This document shows, piece after piece, positions 33,519 through 44,100 of a stretch of 64,000 nt of DNA; position 1 is the stretch's first letter; each line of letters starts with the position of its first letter. Both the position numbers and the translations under genes were made by a program. The notes under the pieces were generated by a model. It saw only the letters and a list, made by a program, of their open reading frames with translations. It did not search any database and was not told where the DNA came from. Source of the stretch: Antitrichia curtipendula (Eukaryota; Streptophyta; Bryopsida; Hypnales; Leucodontaceae); the NCBI GenBank assembly GCA_951230915.1, contig OX579638.1, forward strand, positions 16,944,696 to 17,008,695, in the 5' to 3' direction.

Positions 33519-34387
33519 TTAACCCCCAAAGTCCCAAAATCCCCTTGATGAACTCTTGGCATTTTGGATAGGCTTGTGTGACCTTTATTTTTTACATTAT
33601 TTTTTGAAATTTTTTATGAAGATAAGAAATCACATTAGTTTTGTGGAAATATAATTTTTATTTCAATTTGTGCTTAGGAAAAAAATTCATGCTACCCTAA
33701 GTCCAAAAAGTAGTTTGTTGAATAGTACAAAAAAATCACAAAAAATTGAATTTTTTCTACATGTGAAGCTTTGATTCATTCTATATGGATTTGTGATGTG
33801 AAAGTTATGGAACTTTTTGTTTTATAGGCAATCAATGCACCATCTTGAGAAAATAACTTATAGAATTTGTTTTTTTACTCAATTTTTTTAATTAAAAAAA
33901 ATATTCATAGAATTAACTTTTCTTTTTAGAACAATCTCACCATTGGGATTATTGTATTTCAATTCCATCTTAGAACTATTAACAATTTAGTTTTTTCTTC
34001 TATCTCGTAGTCACTTCTATTCAACAATTTTTAAGAATAGAAATCAAATATGTTTAAAAAAAATAAAATTCTCCAAGTGTTAATTCAATTTTTAAAATTA
34101 AAAATTAAAAACTCAAAATTAATAGTGCAAAAATTTTAAGTTAAAGAAGATTCAAATCCAAAATGTCTAGTTGAGTAAGGTACAAAAAAACTTGTTTTCT
34201 TCACTTTAAATATATTGCAATCTATATGGTCAAAATTCTTGAAATTTTTTCAAGACATTTTTATAATAGTTTAGTGCAAGATCCTATGATTAGATATGAT
34301 AAATAAAAAATTTGCTCTTTGTAATAGAAATGGCAATTTTGAGGGTTTTTTTTAATAATAAGTAGGTCTTGGGAATCTAGGGGTTAA
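33519..34387. mobile_element. TTAA-family element, divergent copy G
   Basis: Starts TTAACCCCCAAAGTCCC and ends TCTAGGGGTTAA. It shares degenerate internal blocks with copies A-F in the same order as copy B, such as GAAATGGCAATTTTGAG near the right end. Confidence 0.75.
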
Positions 34388-34750
34388 AACCAATAGCCAA
34401 AATTCAGCTCTATATCACCTAGATTTCATATAAAAATCACCCAATATTGCCCAAATATCACACGGCTATTATTGAAGAAATACTTGTAAGCTTATACAAT
34501 GCAGTTTTGGTTTCACTTGCCTTGAGGTTTGACACTTGGGGCTCAAGGTGAAGAGACTCTTAATTCACGCCAACCTCATAAAAATATTAAAAAGAAGGAA
34601 AAGTTTAAAGTTATTTCTCCTTCTAGCTGGCTCCTTCTCCAAAACATAATAAGAAAATCCGGCATGGTCCACCAGAAAGCCAAAAAGTAAATTGGTCTGT
34701 AGGCCAGCTTGTTCACCTGGGCCAGCCAAGAATCGAGAATTGCGAGCACC

Positions 34751-34759
34751 AAACCCTAA
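34751..34759 (+). promoter_or_regulatory. telo-box-like motif upstream of the Sec14-like gene
   Basis: AAACCCTAA in a GC-richer stretch (34690-34960) that probably contains the promoter and first untranslated exon of the downstream gene. Telo boxes are common near plant promoters; function here is inferred only. Confidence 0.4.
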
Positions 34760-34978
34760 ATCACTGACACCGGCAATTCGGGGACGAGCAACGAGCGACG
34801 AGTGTGTGCAGCGGTGTTTGTGCTCTTCCTGCTCTGGCGGGAACTCCGCCGTTGCCATCGCCTCTGGCTCGGCACGCCTTAGCTTGGCCATCAAAAGGCA
34901 CGCCTTCCTACCCTCCTTGCTCGTCGTCCTCTCGTCCTCTACCGCTCTGAACTGAAGCTTATTAGATCTGGTTCACAG

Positions 34979-35911
34979 GTACCTGAGTTCGGACTCATTC
35001 TCTTCTCCCGCGATCGATCTCTCCATATTCACACATCACTCGGTTCGAATTGTCGATGGATTCCGCGTACTGTTGATCGATTTCGCGTTGATTTCCAGTT
35101 GTGGAGGAGAGTTGTGAATTTTGTGCTGTGTGTGCCATTCTTGTGGTGATTGACGGTCGAGAGATGGAGATTCTTCGGTGTAATTGATTTTTTTTCTATG
35201 GATTCCGCGTATTGTTGATCGATTTCGCGTTGATTTTGAGTTGTGGAGGAGTTGTGACTTTGGTGCTGTGTGAGCTTGTTTGGGAAGAGCGTGCGGTGCG
35301 TGCCATTCTTGCGGTGATTAACGGTCGAGAGATGGAGATTCTTCGGTGCAATTGATTTTTCGATGGATTCCGCGTATTGTTGATTGATTTCGCGTTGATT
35401 TTGTGTTGTGGAGGAGAGTTGTTATTTTGATGCTGTGTGAGCTTGTTTGGGAAGAGCGTGCGGTGTGTGCCATTCTTGCGGTGATTAACGGTCGAGGGAT
35501 GGTTGTAGATCCGCTTTTTCTGGTCCGGGTTGAACGTCAGATCGAGGATTGAGTCTTAGTGTTGGCGGTGTGCAGGGGCTTGAAGCGAGGGGCGATCAAC
35601 TTGTTACGCTTTTCGGTGTTGATTCGGTTTCTACTGGTGCGTTTTTACGTATGTTAGACGACTCTTGCTTGCGTCGTGTTTAGTATTACATTTCTGTTGG
35701 GGAATGTCTGATTCTTGCTTGTATCTAATTTACAATTTTATTTCCTTTTATAGGAATTTGTTGCATTCTCAGTAGGGGACTTGTCTTTGCGAATCTTTGG
35801 CGTCATTTTCTGGTGTTTTTATGAGGTTTGTGTTGAGAGGTGTGTCGTCGTTATGGTGTGTAAGGTTGTAAGAGAGATTGAATGAGGTCTTGTAACTGTT
35901 GCGTTTGGCAG
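34979..35911 (+). other. Probable intron in the 5' leader of the Sec14-like gene
   Basis: Donor TTCACAG|GTACCT and acceptor TTTGGCAG|GGTG bracket about 930 bp ending 17 bases before the ATG at 35929. The interval is rich in CG-containing tandem repeats. Without a transcript the leader structure is an inference. Confidence 0.5.
35058..35503. repeat. Three tandem units in the leader of the Sec14-like gene
   Basis: GGATTCCGCGTA starts units at 35058, 35200 and 35365. Each runs through TTGATCGATTTCGCGTTGAT, GTTGTGGAGGAG, GTGCCATTCTTG and GGTGATTAACGGTCGAG. Units 2 and 3 carry an extra segment TGAGCTTGTTTGGGAAGAGC that unit 1 lacks. Confidence 0.85.
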
Positions 35912-35928
35912 GGTGAAGGTCTGCGAAG

Positions 35929-37890
35929 ATGACGAGTTTTTTGAGAAAGAGCGGCAGTAAAGCTGGCAGCAGGAATGCTGATGAGCCTTGCACGCCGGAG
36001 GAAGAGCAGACGAAGGTATGTAACGTGCGCGTAATTGATTGAAGGAGCAGAGCTGGCGCGATTTATTTTGTATAGCCTCGATAGGGAAACAGATGGTAAT
36101 TATGTATTGGATAACCGATGAGCCGTGCTAGCGGCGAATAGGTTACGTACATACCCGGTTGCACATTTTTCAAATACAACCTTGGAAGCAAGTAGGAAGC
36201 AAGTTGAAAGGAAAGAAGATTATAAGTTGCAATTGTAACGGCAATGGTGCCGGGTTGCCAATGGGACGGTGCCATGTTAGCGTTGAAAAGTCAACAACCA
36301 ATAATGGTTTCTCATGAGAGGACTTGTAGGAGGTGTCTTGAAATCTGTGATCTTGGTGTTCAGGAGTCAGCGTCAGATGATCCTTGCTTCGAATGTGAAT
36401 CTCGGGTAGGTGTAATTGATTGTGAGCGGGATCTCTCTACTGCAGGTCGATGAACTACGAGCTGCTATTGGACCGTTGACTGGTCGTCTGGATCTATTCG
36501 TTGATGACGCCTGTCTGAAGCGTTACCTTCGGGCGCGTAGCTGGAATATCAAAAAGTCTGAGAAGATGTTGAAGGACACTCTGGCGTGGAGGGAAAGTTA
36601 CAAGCCTGAAGATATACGCTGGGTTAGTAGCCGATTCTCTTATTGTTTCATATCTTGGATGGACCTGCAATGGTGTAAATATTCTTTGATTCGCATGAAT
36701 CGTTTTCGATGGCAAGCAGATTACAGACGATCTGAAACTTGATTCTGTTTATGTGCAGGCGGACGTTGCCGGAGAGTCAGAAACGGGAAAAGTCTATCGA
36801 GCGAACTTCAAGGACAAGAACGGGCACACTGTCATCGTGATGCATCCTGCTCGACAGGTCAGACATTTTCTACACGCTCGTGCATCAATTTAATATGCTG
36901 TTGGAATCGAGTCTGTCAAATTGTGGCTGTGTATAGTATCGGTAATCTGGTGTAGGACTATTGGTTGGGCTGACTGTCACCAAATTCCAATTGGGATACT
37001 TGTCAATGTGCTTACGGCTTGAAGTTGTACACCACAGAACACGAACAATGCAGAAATGCAGATGAAGCAATTGGTGTATTTCTTGGAGAATGCAGTTTTG
37101 AATCTCCCCGAAGGTCAAGAGCAGATGATCTGGTTGATCGACTTCAAAGGGTGGTCCCTGAAGAAGGCCAGCCCCTTAAGCGTTGCTCGTGAAACAGCGA
37201 GCATCTTTCAAAATCAATATCCAGAGCGTCTTAATCTTTGTATTCTATACAACCCACCACGAGTTTTCGAGGCTTTTTTAACGGTAGGTGTCACTTGATA
37301 AATACCCAAGTGTCGGGCTATATGCCAACTTATTTGTTGTGAAGATCCTGTTTTTCAAGATGGACGTCATGAATACTGTCCTCTACTGGGTTTTTCGTTC
37401 TGATACCTATTTTTACATTGTGCAGCTCGTTAAGCCATTCCTGGACCCCAACACTGTCAAGAAGATAAAGTTCGTTTATCCCAAGAACTCCCAGTCCATG
37501 AAAATCCTGTCTGAACTGTTCGAAGAAGGTAATGTCAAAACCACCTTTGAGGATCCAAATGATTACAATCACGAAGACTATGCAAAGTTGATGAAGGACG
37601 ATGACTTGAAGTCTTCGTTGCACTGGAAGGGAGCTGGTGAATCCAAACCAGAACAGGCTGCAATTCAGAACGATTCGGATGTCCCGGCTGTGGAAGTTGC
37701 GAAGATTGAAGATACTTCTTCAAACGGTCACGTGGAAGGAGCTCCAGTGGAAGAAGCTTCTGCAGTTGTTCCTGAAGCAAAGGAGGTCCCTCCTCCCGCC
37801 TCAGATCCAGAAGTAGTCCCAGCTGCAACACCTGTAGCCACGCTAGTCGCGGCTCCAGCCCCGGCTCCAGAAGTTGCCCCTGTTTCATGA
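35929..37890 (+). CDS. Sec14-like (CRAL-TRIO) lipid-transfer protein, 5 coding exons
   Basis: Predicted cytosolic phosphatidylinositol/lipid transfer protein of the Sec14 superfamily. Coding exons 35929-36015, 36446-36622, 36759-36857, 37038-37283 and 37426-37890 have GT-AG introns, all phase 0, and give 357 residues. Residues about 30-88 form the CRAL-TRIO N-terminal helices (CLKRYLRARSWNIKKSEKML, LAWRESYKPEDIRW). Residues about 95-240 are the lipid-binding domain, with MIWLIDFKGWSL, YPERLNLCILYNPPRVFEAF and LVKPFLDPNTVKKIKFVYP in the expected order. The tail (about 265-357) is Glu/Ala/Pro/Val-rich and likely disordered; plant relatives without such a tail are shorter. The start is the only ATG in frame before the domain and follows the inferred leader intron. 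It resembles the plant group often labelled 'random slug protein 5-like'. No break is seen. Confidence 0.88.
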
Positions 37891-38457
37891 GGGGACGATG
37901 AAGTCTCGAGCAACCACATTGGGTGTTTAAAAGGTCGTATACAATTTTGAAGAAATGCATGCTGGAAGGTAGTACACATCTGTAACATGGAGCTTGGGTC
38001 TGAAAGTAATAATGTTCCAGATCAGCTGGAAAGTTTAGGCCTCAAAAGAGTGTGGCCTATCTATCTATTATAGTGTTGAATGCAAATTATTTATTATATG
38101 AGTACTGACGTCGAATCGGACTCTGATTGTATCTTAATCAAATTTTATTCTTAGCTCTGTTGAGCGCCTGGAATCCATTTTCCCTTCTTGCTGAACGTTT
38201 TTTCATGTCGACTTTCTACTTGCGTTAGTGAATATGGCGTCGCTGAAGAGTGTGGGAACGTATGCAGTCGTCATTAACTAATTTATTGTACTGCACTGGA
38301 TCTGCCACTATTGGCTTTAATTTGCTGAAATCAGTTCATGGATTCAGTTTCCCTCTCATTGCCTCTGTTGTAACCAGTGGTACGGAGGCAGAAACTGTGT
38401 TGTACCCTCAGCCAATTTAGTTTCTGAATTCCAGCTGGACTCTTGCACCTTATTAAA

Positions 38458-38682
38458 AGCCAGGGAGGATTGACCCCTTATTGCCCCTGGAGAAAACACT
38501 GAATTTTTAAAAATTTGCCACCCCATGATAAAATTTGTAAATTCTGAATTCATATTTACAATTAAGAGACCCGTAGTGGTGAGGAGAGGTGAAGAAATAC
38601 AAAATTTACATGGCATAAAATAGGGGAATTTTTTTACATTTACCCTTGGTTGGGACAATAAAGGGGGGCAATCTTCCTTGAC
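38458..38682. mobile_element. MITE family R, copy 2, with 10-bp target duplication
   Basis: Left GCCAGGGAGGATTGACCCCT then TATTGCCCC; right GGGACAATAAAGG then GGGGCAATCTTCCTTGAC. CCTTATTAAA flanks both sides (38448-38457 and 38683-38692). A 9-10 bp duplication is typical of Mutator-like elements. It lies about 570 bp past the stop of the Sec14-like gene. Confidence 0.85.
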
Positions 38683-38692
38683 CCTTATTAAA

Positions 38693-39737
38693 TCCTTTGA
38701 AGCTCTAGAAGTCCAATTTGGGATGCATTGTGGTATTTTTTGTTCATTTGACATGTAAAACGGTGCATAAATTGAAGTATGCATTACTGAAAAAGTCTTG
38801 GATTCATGCGAAGTTAGATCTAGTGGTACATGGCATTCCCAATATGAACCATTATTGCATCTCTTATATGTCTTAGAAGCTTCGAAAGCATCATGCTCTC
38901 TTACAATGCATATGGTGCAATATTCGAGCATGTTAAAAATGCATCCAAATTGAAAAACTAATTGTTAAATTCTCAATCCAATAGTGTATGTCTTGCCATA
39001 TATTCATACATTATTTGTATCCTAGGAATCAAATGCAATACTATGTGTATGTTTCTCCTAAATCCTTTAAGGGTTAATGAATAGAAGTGTTGTTATTTTT
39101 AAAATAGGACCTTGGAACCTTCCATCGGGCATCACTAGAAGTACATAGAGAAGTAGAGTCCTAGTTTTTATTTGAGAAATTTGAAGGAAAATTTGCATTT
39201 TGAAACTTAAATACATTAGGAACTCTCACTAGATTCTTTGATTTAATTCATAATGCTTGTTTGTTTCAAACTTGATAATATCTATGTTTTGTATGTGTAA
39301 ATATCTAGTTTCAATTGCATAGTGGGATTCGGCTATTGGATTTAGAAGAAATGAGGACTACTAGCATTTATGCTAAGTGCTCTTTCAGTTTTAGTTTCCA
39401 ACTAATTTTTAAAACCCATATAAATTTTTTCATTATTTTTCAATAAACTTGAAAAGATTACGCAAGGAGTGAAAATAGACCTATGTATTTTTAGTAATTA
39501 ATCTTAAATCTTTTGGAGGTACAATGCAACAATTATGGCCCAAAACACATTCCTTTAAGGGACTAGGGACTCAAATAGGAGAAGTGTTTCTTGCAACAAA
39601 GTTTATATTTGGAAAAATTTTAAATACTTAAAACCTTCACTTTTATCCATGTACACCAATTGTATAAACTAGACTAATTTATAGTAAATATATTTGAATA
39701 TTCACAAGGTTTATGGACAAACATAATTTTGTCCACT
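38693..39737. other. Intergenic stretch without a supported gene
   Basis: AT-rich and non-coding. CCTTTAAGGGTTAA at 39064-39077 looks like an isolated right end of a TTAA-family element; I could not find a matching left end. Confidence 0.45.
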
Positions 39738-40555
39738 TTAACCCCCAAGTGCCTAAGCCTTTCCAAGGATGTTTTTCCTATGAAAAAAGAGCATGGACTT
39801 ATAATTATTCCCAGTGAAGCAATTTTTTTTTTCCAAAATTTGACCGTATAGATGTTTAAAGAACTTGCTTATTAGTATGCATACCAATTTTGAGAGTGAA
39901 ATTGCATAAGAGTTGTGAGATTATAACAAGAGAAATGTATGCATTCTATTTTTAGTATGCTGTCCCTCCCCCACATTGTTTCAAAAATGTGCATATAAAA
40001 GTTTTTGGGATGAGAGGTGACATGAACAACTACAAATAGTGTTAGTACACTGAAATGCACTTTCAAAAAACTTAATTCACATGAAAACCTATCAAACTCA
40101 TTACACAATCCACCTTGTAACTGTTGAAATGCAGTTTCTTTTTATAAGTAGAAATCGCAAATAACTCCAAATCAACACTTGCAAGTTTAAATTTTCAATG
40201 GTGAAAATCATGAAAATTCATTTTACTTTACAATGGAACCATTTTCAAAGCAAATGAATAAGTACAGTTTCTTAGATCTCAAATAAAGTGAAATTGGCAG
40301 CAAGCTTTACTCAAAGCTAAGAAATCCAGTAAAATTTGGAAGTTTTACTCTTCCACTAATGGTACATATATGCCTTTGAGGACCTCTCAAAAATCAATAT
40401 TTATATTTTTCAGTGAAAAAAAAAGATTTAAATAGTTAACCTTCAATACTGCCCGTAAATGTTTTTTAACCATCCAAAGAATTTAACTACCTATACCAAA
40501 ATGAGCCTAAAATTTTGAAGCGACCATATATGGTCGCTCAAGCATTTAGGGTTAA
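39738..40555. mobile_element. TTAA-family element, divergent copy U
   Basis: Left TTAACCCCCAAGTGCCTAAG and right CTCAAGCATTTAGGGTTAA; 818 bp. The inverted repeat is weaker than in copies A-F. A GCGACCATATATGGTCGC palindrome sits just inside the right end. Confidence 0.65.
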
Positions 40556-41160
40556 TGAAGGACATGCCAACATTTGATCATAGAAACTAAAGATCCAAAA
40601 TACTAATTGTGAAAGGTGGAAAAGAGTTCCTAATTTATCAGTTTGATGTAGAAGTATTTTTAATAATAAAATAATAAAACCTTTGCAAAGTAGGATGACA
40701 ACTATTGGAAGGAACTTTTGCTACAAATGAAGTCATGAAAAAGCTCTTCTGATTGCTAATTTTAATTTAAAGATCATACTTTGCTAAAATATAGGATTTT
40801 GTGGATAATTATTGTGTATTGTGTGCTGGCAAAAACATAATAGTCTTTTTTCTGTACTTATGAAAATTGTACAATATATTGTCTAATGATCATCTTCTTA
40901 CAACAATCTAATATAGATTAAAAATTCTAACAACATGATGTAGACTACTTTAAAGGGATTATATCATTGATTTTGAAGTACAAATCAATTGTTGAAAAAT
41001 TGAGTATGCTCTTCAAATTGTAGGATTTTTAAAATGTTAATAATGATCTCTTTTGAGTGTTTTCCAATCTTCAATGAAAATAGATAATATTATGGATTTA
41101 ATGTAAAATGAATGACTTATTTTTCAATTTTTTTTCTATTTAGTATAATTTCATTACAAA

Positions 41161-44100
41161 ATGGAAACTATTGCAAAACCCAATTTAGTTGACACACACG
41201 TCGACAATGAACTTCCAACAATTCACTTTGATTGCTCTAAACATGGTAAGACAATTTTGATATTGTATAAAAAATATGTTAGAATTTTGAAAATTGTGTT
41301 GCAATATATTTAATACTTTTGTATGCATTATTTTCATTGCAATTGATTTGATAATTGTATTTAAGGTATTTGTATAATTTGCCTTTTCTAGAACTATATA
41401 CACCAAATCAAGGTTATAAACGAATGGTAAATAAACTAAGGAGCTCATATCGAGTCACAATGTAAGTTCTAAAAGATCTTTTAATTTTGTACATCTTAAA
41501 GATTTAACAATGTATAGGAATTTCCAAAAGAGAATAAAATGCAAATAATGTTTTATACTAACCACCTAATTTACATGTACACATTTTTTTTAATTAAAGA
41601 TAAATTGTTGTTCATGCTCATAAATTTATTTTGGTGGTTATATATGAAATATATTTCAATTTTGTAAGAAGATACAACATGTGAGTAAATTTACAATATA
41701 GGAACAAACAAGAAGTATCATATGAACTCCTTAAGAAAATCGATGTTTTGGTATTTGGTTGTCCAAAGGAGAATTTTACAACAACAGAGGTAAATATTTG
41801 CATTTTCTAAAAATATTTATGTGTATTTATAAATAATTTATATATATTTTTAAAGTGTTGTTCAAATGTATTGTTCAAAAATGTGTTATTCAAGTATGTT
41901 GTTCAAATTTTTTATTGCACCTGCTAAAATTTAGGGTTCTTCCAAAAATATTATTAAATATTTGAAATTTTACTTATAATTTAGAAGATAGATCCAATTG
42001 CAATTGAAAAAAACTTTGATCTAAGATTTTCAATAATTTGAAATACATAACCAAAAAAATAAGGATACCACTATTATTTCTATTTATAAAGTTAAAAAAT
42101 TACTAATACCTTTATTTGCAAGAAGATTTGAACAATTTAATATGCATTAATGTATACAATTTATTAAAAACTTATATATGTATTAAATTTTTATTTTAAA
42201 GAAAGATACTAAACTATTTTGCCTAAATTCTATTTGTGACATGCACAAATTTATAAAGATTGTAGAAATTTAATAATGACAATAATTATAAGATATATCA
42301 AACATTATATTTCTATTATTAGGATATATTTGTGTTTATAATAAACTCATATGCGAGTATTGATGTTACATTCCTCTTCTACGTAATGGCTAGGTTGAAA
42401 TCATAAAAGCATACATAAATGAAGGTGGCTCTATGCTATTCTTGGGAACCGAAAGTGATAATGAACAACAAAATACTAATTATAATGAATTATTAGAAGA
42501 CTTTGGAATAATAATCAATTCGGATTGCCTTGTATGTATGGAATAAATTTTTTTTTTTGTAAATTTTTTATTCTTAAGAAAATTTGAATTTTGGTACAAC
42601 AAATGTGTTGATATTATTAATGCTACCAAATTTTTGATGATTGTAGATTCGACCAATCCAAGAAAAGTATTTACATCCGAAAGAAGTTTTGATATCTGAT
42701 GGAATTCTAAGCAAAGAAATAATAAATGTTGGTGATGAAGTTCCAAAATTATGTAATATTTTTTAAATGACTAATGGTCTAATATCACTACATTTTAATA
42801 TGCAATTGATTCCATTTTAATTAAAAGATTAAAGTTGCGCCATATCGTTAACTTTTTTTAAATTATAGAGTTGATGAAATTGTATTATTTGTACTCCTTT
42901 TGTTGAAATTTGATGACATACATCTACTATGTAGTTTGCAAAAAAGAATTCTAAAGAAAATCTAAAACAACAACAATATTATAAGGTATATCCTATCTTT
43001 TTTGAAATATAGTAGCCTTTCATTTGATGAAAACAATATAGTCGTCATTGAAAATGACATGCATATTGGATATTTTTAAAACCTATGAATTTGGATGTGT
43101 ATTTGTAAAGGTAGCTTAACTACAACCAATTTTTTTGTATTAGTATATGACACATTTAAAAAAATAAAATTATTTCAAAGTTAGAAGTTGAAATTTTTTG
43201 ATCCCATGTAATAAAAAGTGAACATAATATGCTACCAAGATGATTATCATCACAAATTTCTTTATTAATAGATTTATCATAATTTATAGATTAATAAAAA
43301 AAATTGTGATGATAAATTATGGTAATTTCATATAATTAGTTACTTATTGGCTCTAAAATTAATGTTCACGTCTAATTTATATATTTTAAATCTTACATTG
43401 GTTTATTGGATGCAAAAAAATTGATATATTAGATGAAATGTATTGCAAGGCATAATCTTTTATAATAAAGTAGGATGCTACAGTGGAAGGTAAAGGAGGA
43501 AAGTGAAGAAATTTGTTCTAAAACGAAAATGCACATTGTGTATCCTTATGGTGCTACTTTGTCATTGCATTGCCCTGCAACCCCCATCATTTCTTCTGGT
43601 GTATTAGCCCTTCCAATGCATTGCCCACTTGGTTAGTCCTATTTTTTATAATTTTTCTTTTAAACTTCTAATAATATTTTATTTCAATAGAACTTTTACC
43701 ATAGATAAATAAACATTTTAGCCTCACATAATTTGTATGTTGTTTAATTGTAGGAGCAATTTCACATGGTACAAGAAAATCAGGGAGGATGGTAGTGATA
43801 GGAAGTGCATGTATGTTTGAAGATGCATGGTTGGATAAAGAAGATAATGCGAAACTCTTGTTTTTTTTGTTTTCTTGGTTGAATAGACAATCTAACCTTG
43901 AGGTTTTTTCCCATTGAAATTTTATATAATAATAAAATATAAATATTAGAAAAATATTTCATATGATCAATTAATAAATCTTTGGCATAGTCACAATGAT
44001 TATACAAAAGTTTCTCTATGATTCATAGGGAGGTCTTTTCATGATTATTGTGACCACATAGAGGCCTTCCAATGAATTATAGAAAACTCCATCATGATGT

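Noticed and set aside
34565..34955. Divergent open frames (109 codons minus, 87 codons plus) upstream of the Sec14-like gene
   Set aside because: They fall in the GC-rich promoter/leader, lack domains and have no plausible splice partners.
37535..37960. 141-codon minus-strand frame opposite the last exon of the Sec14-like gene
   Set aside because: It is antisense to the Pro/Ala/Glu-rich tail; its Leu/Gln-rich composition is the expected shadow.
38356..38931. 191-codon minus-strand open frame downstream of the Sec14-like gene
   Set aside because: It spans MITE R copy 2 and its target duplications, and has no domain or splice signals.
43474..43483. IFT52 exon 8 starting at the earlier acceptor TAG|GATGCTACAG
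   Set aside because: From there the required phase reaches TGA after ten codons. The acceptor nine bases downstream of GATGCT's start (CTACAG|TGG) keeps the frame.
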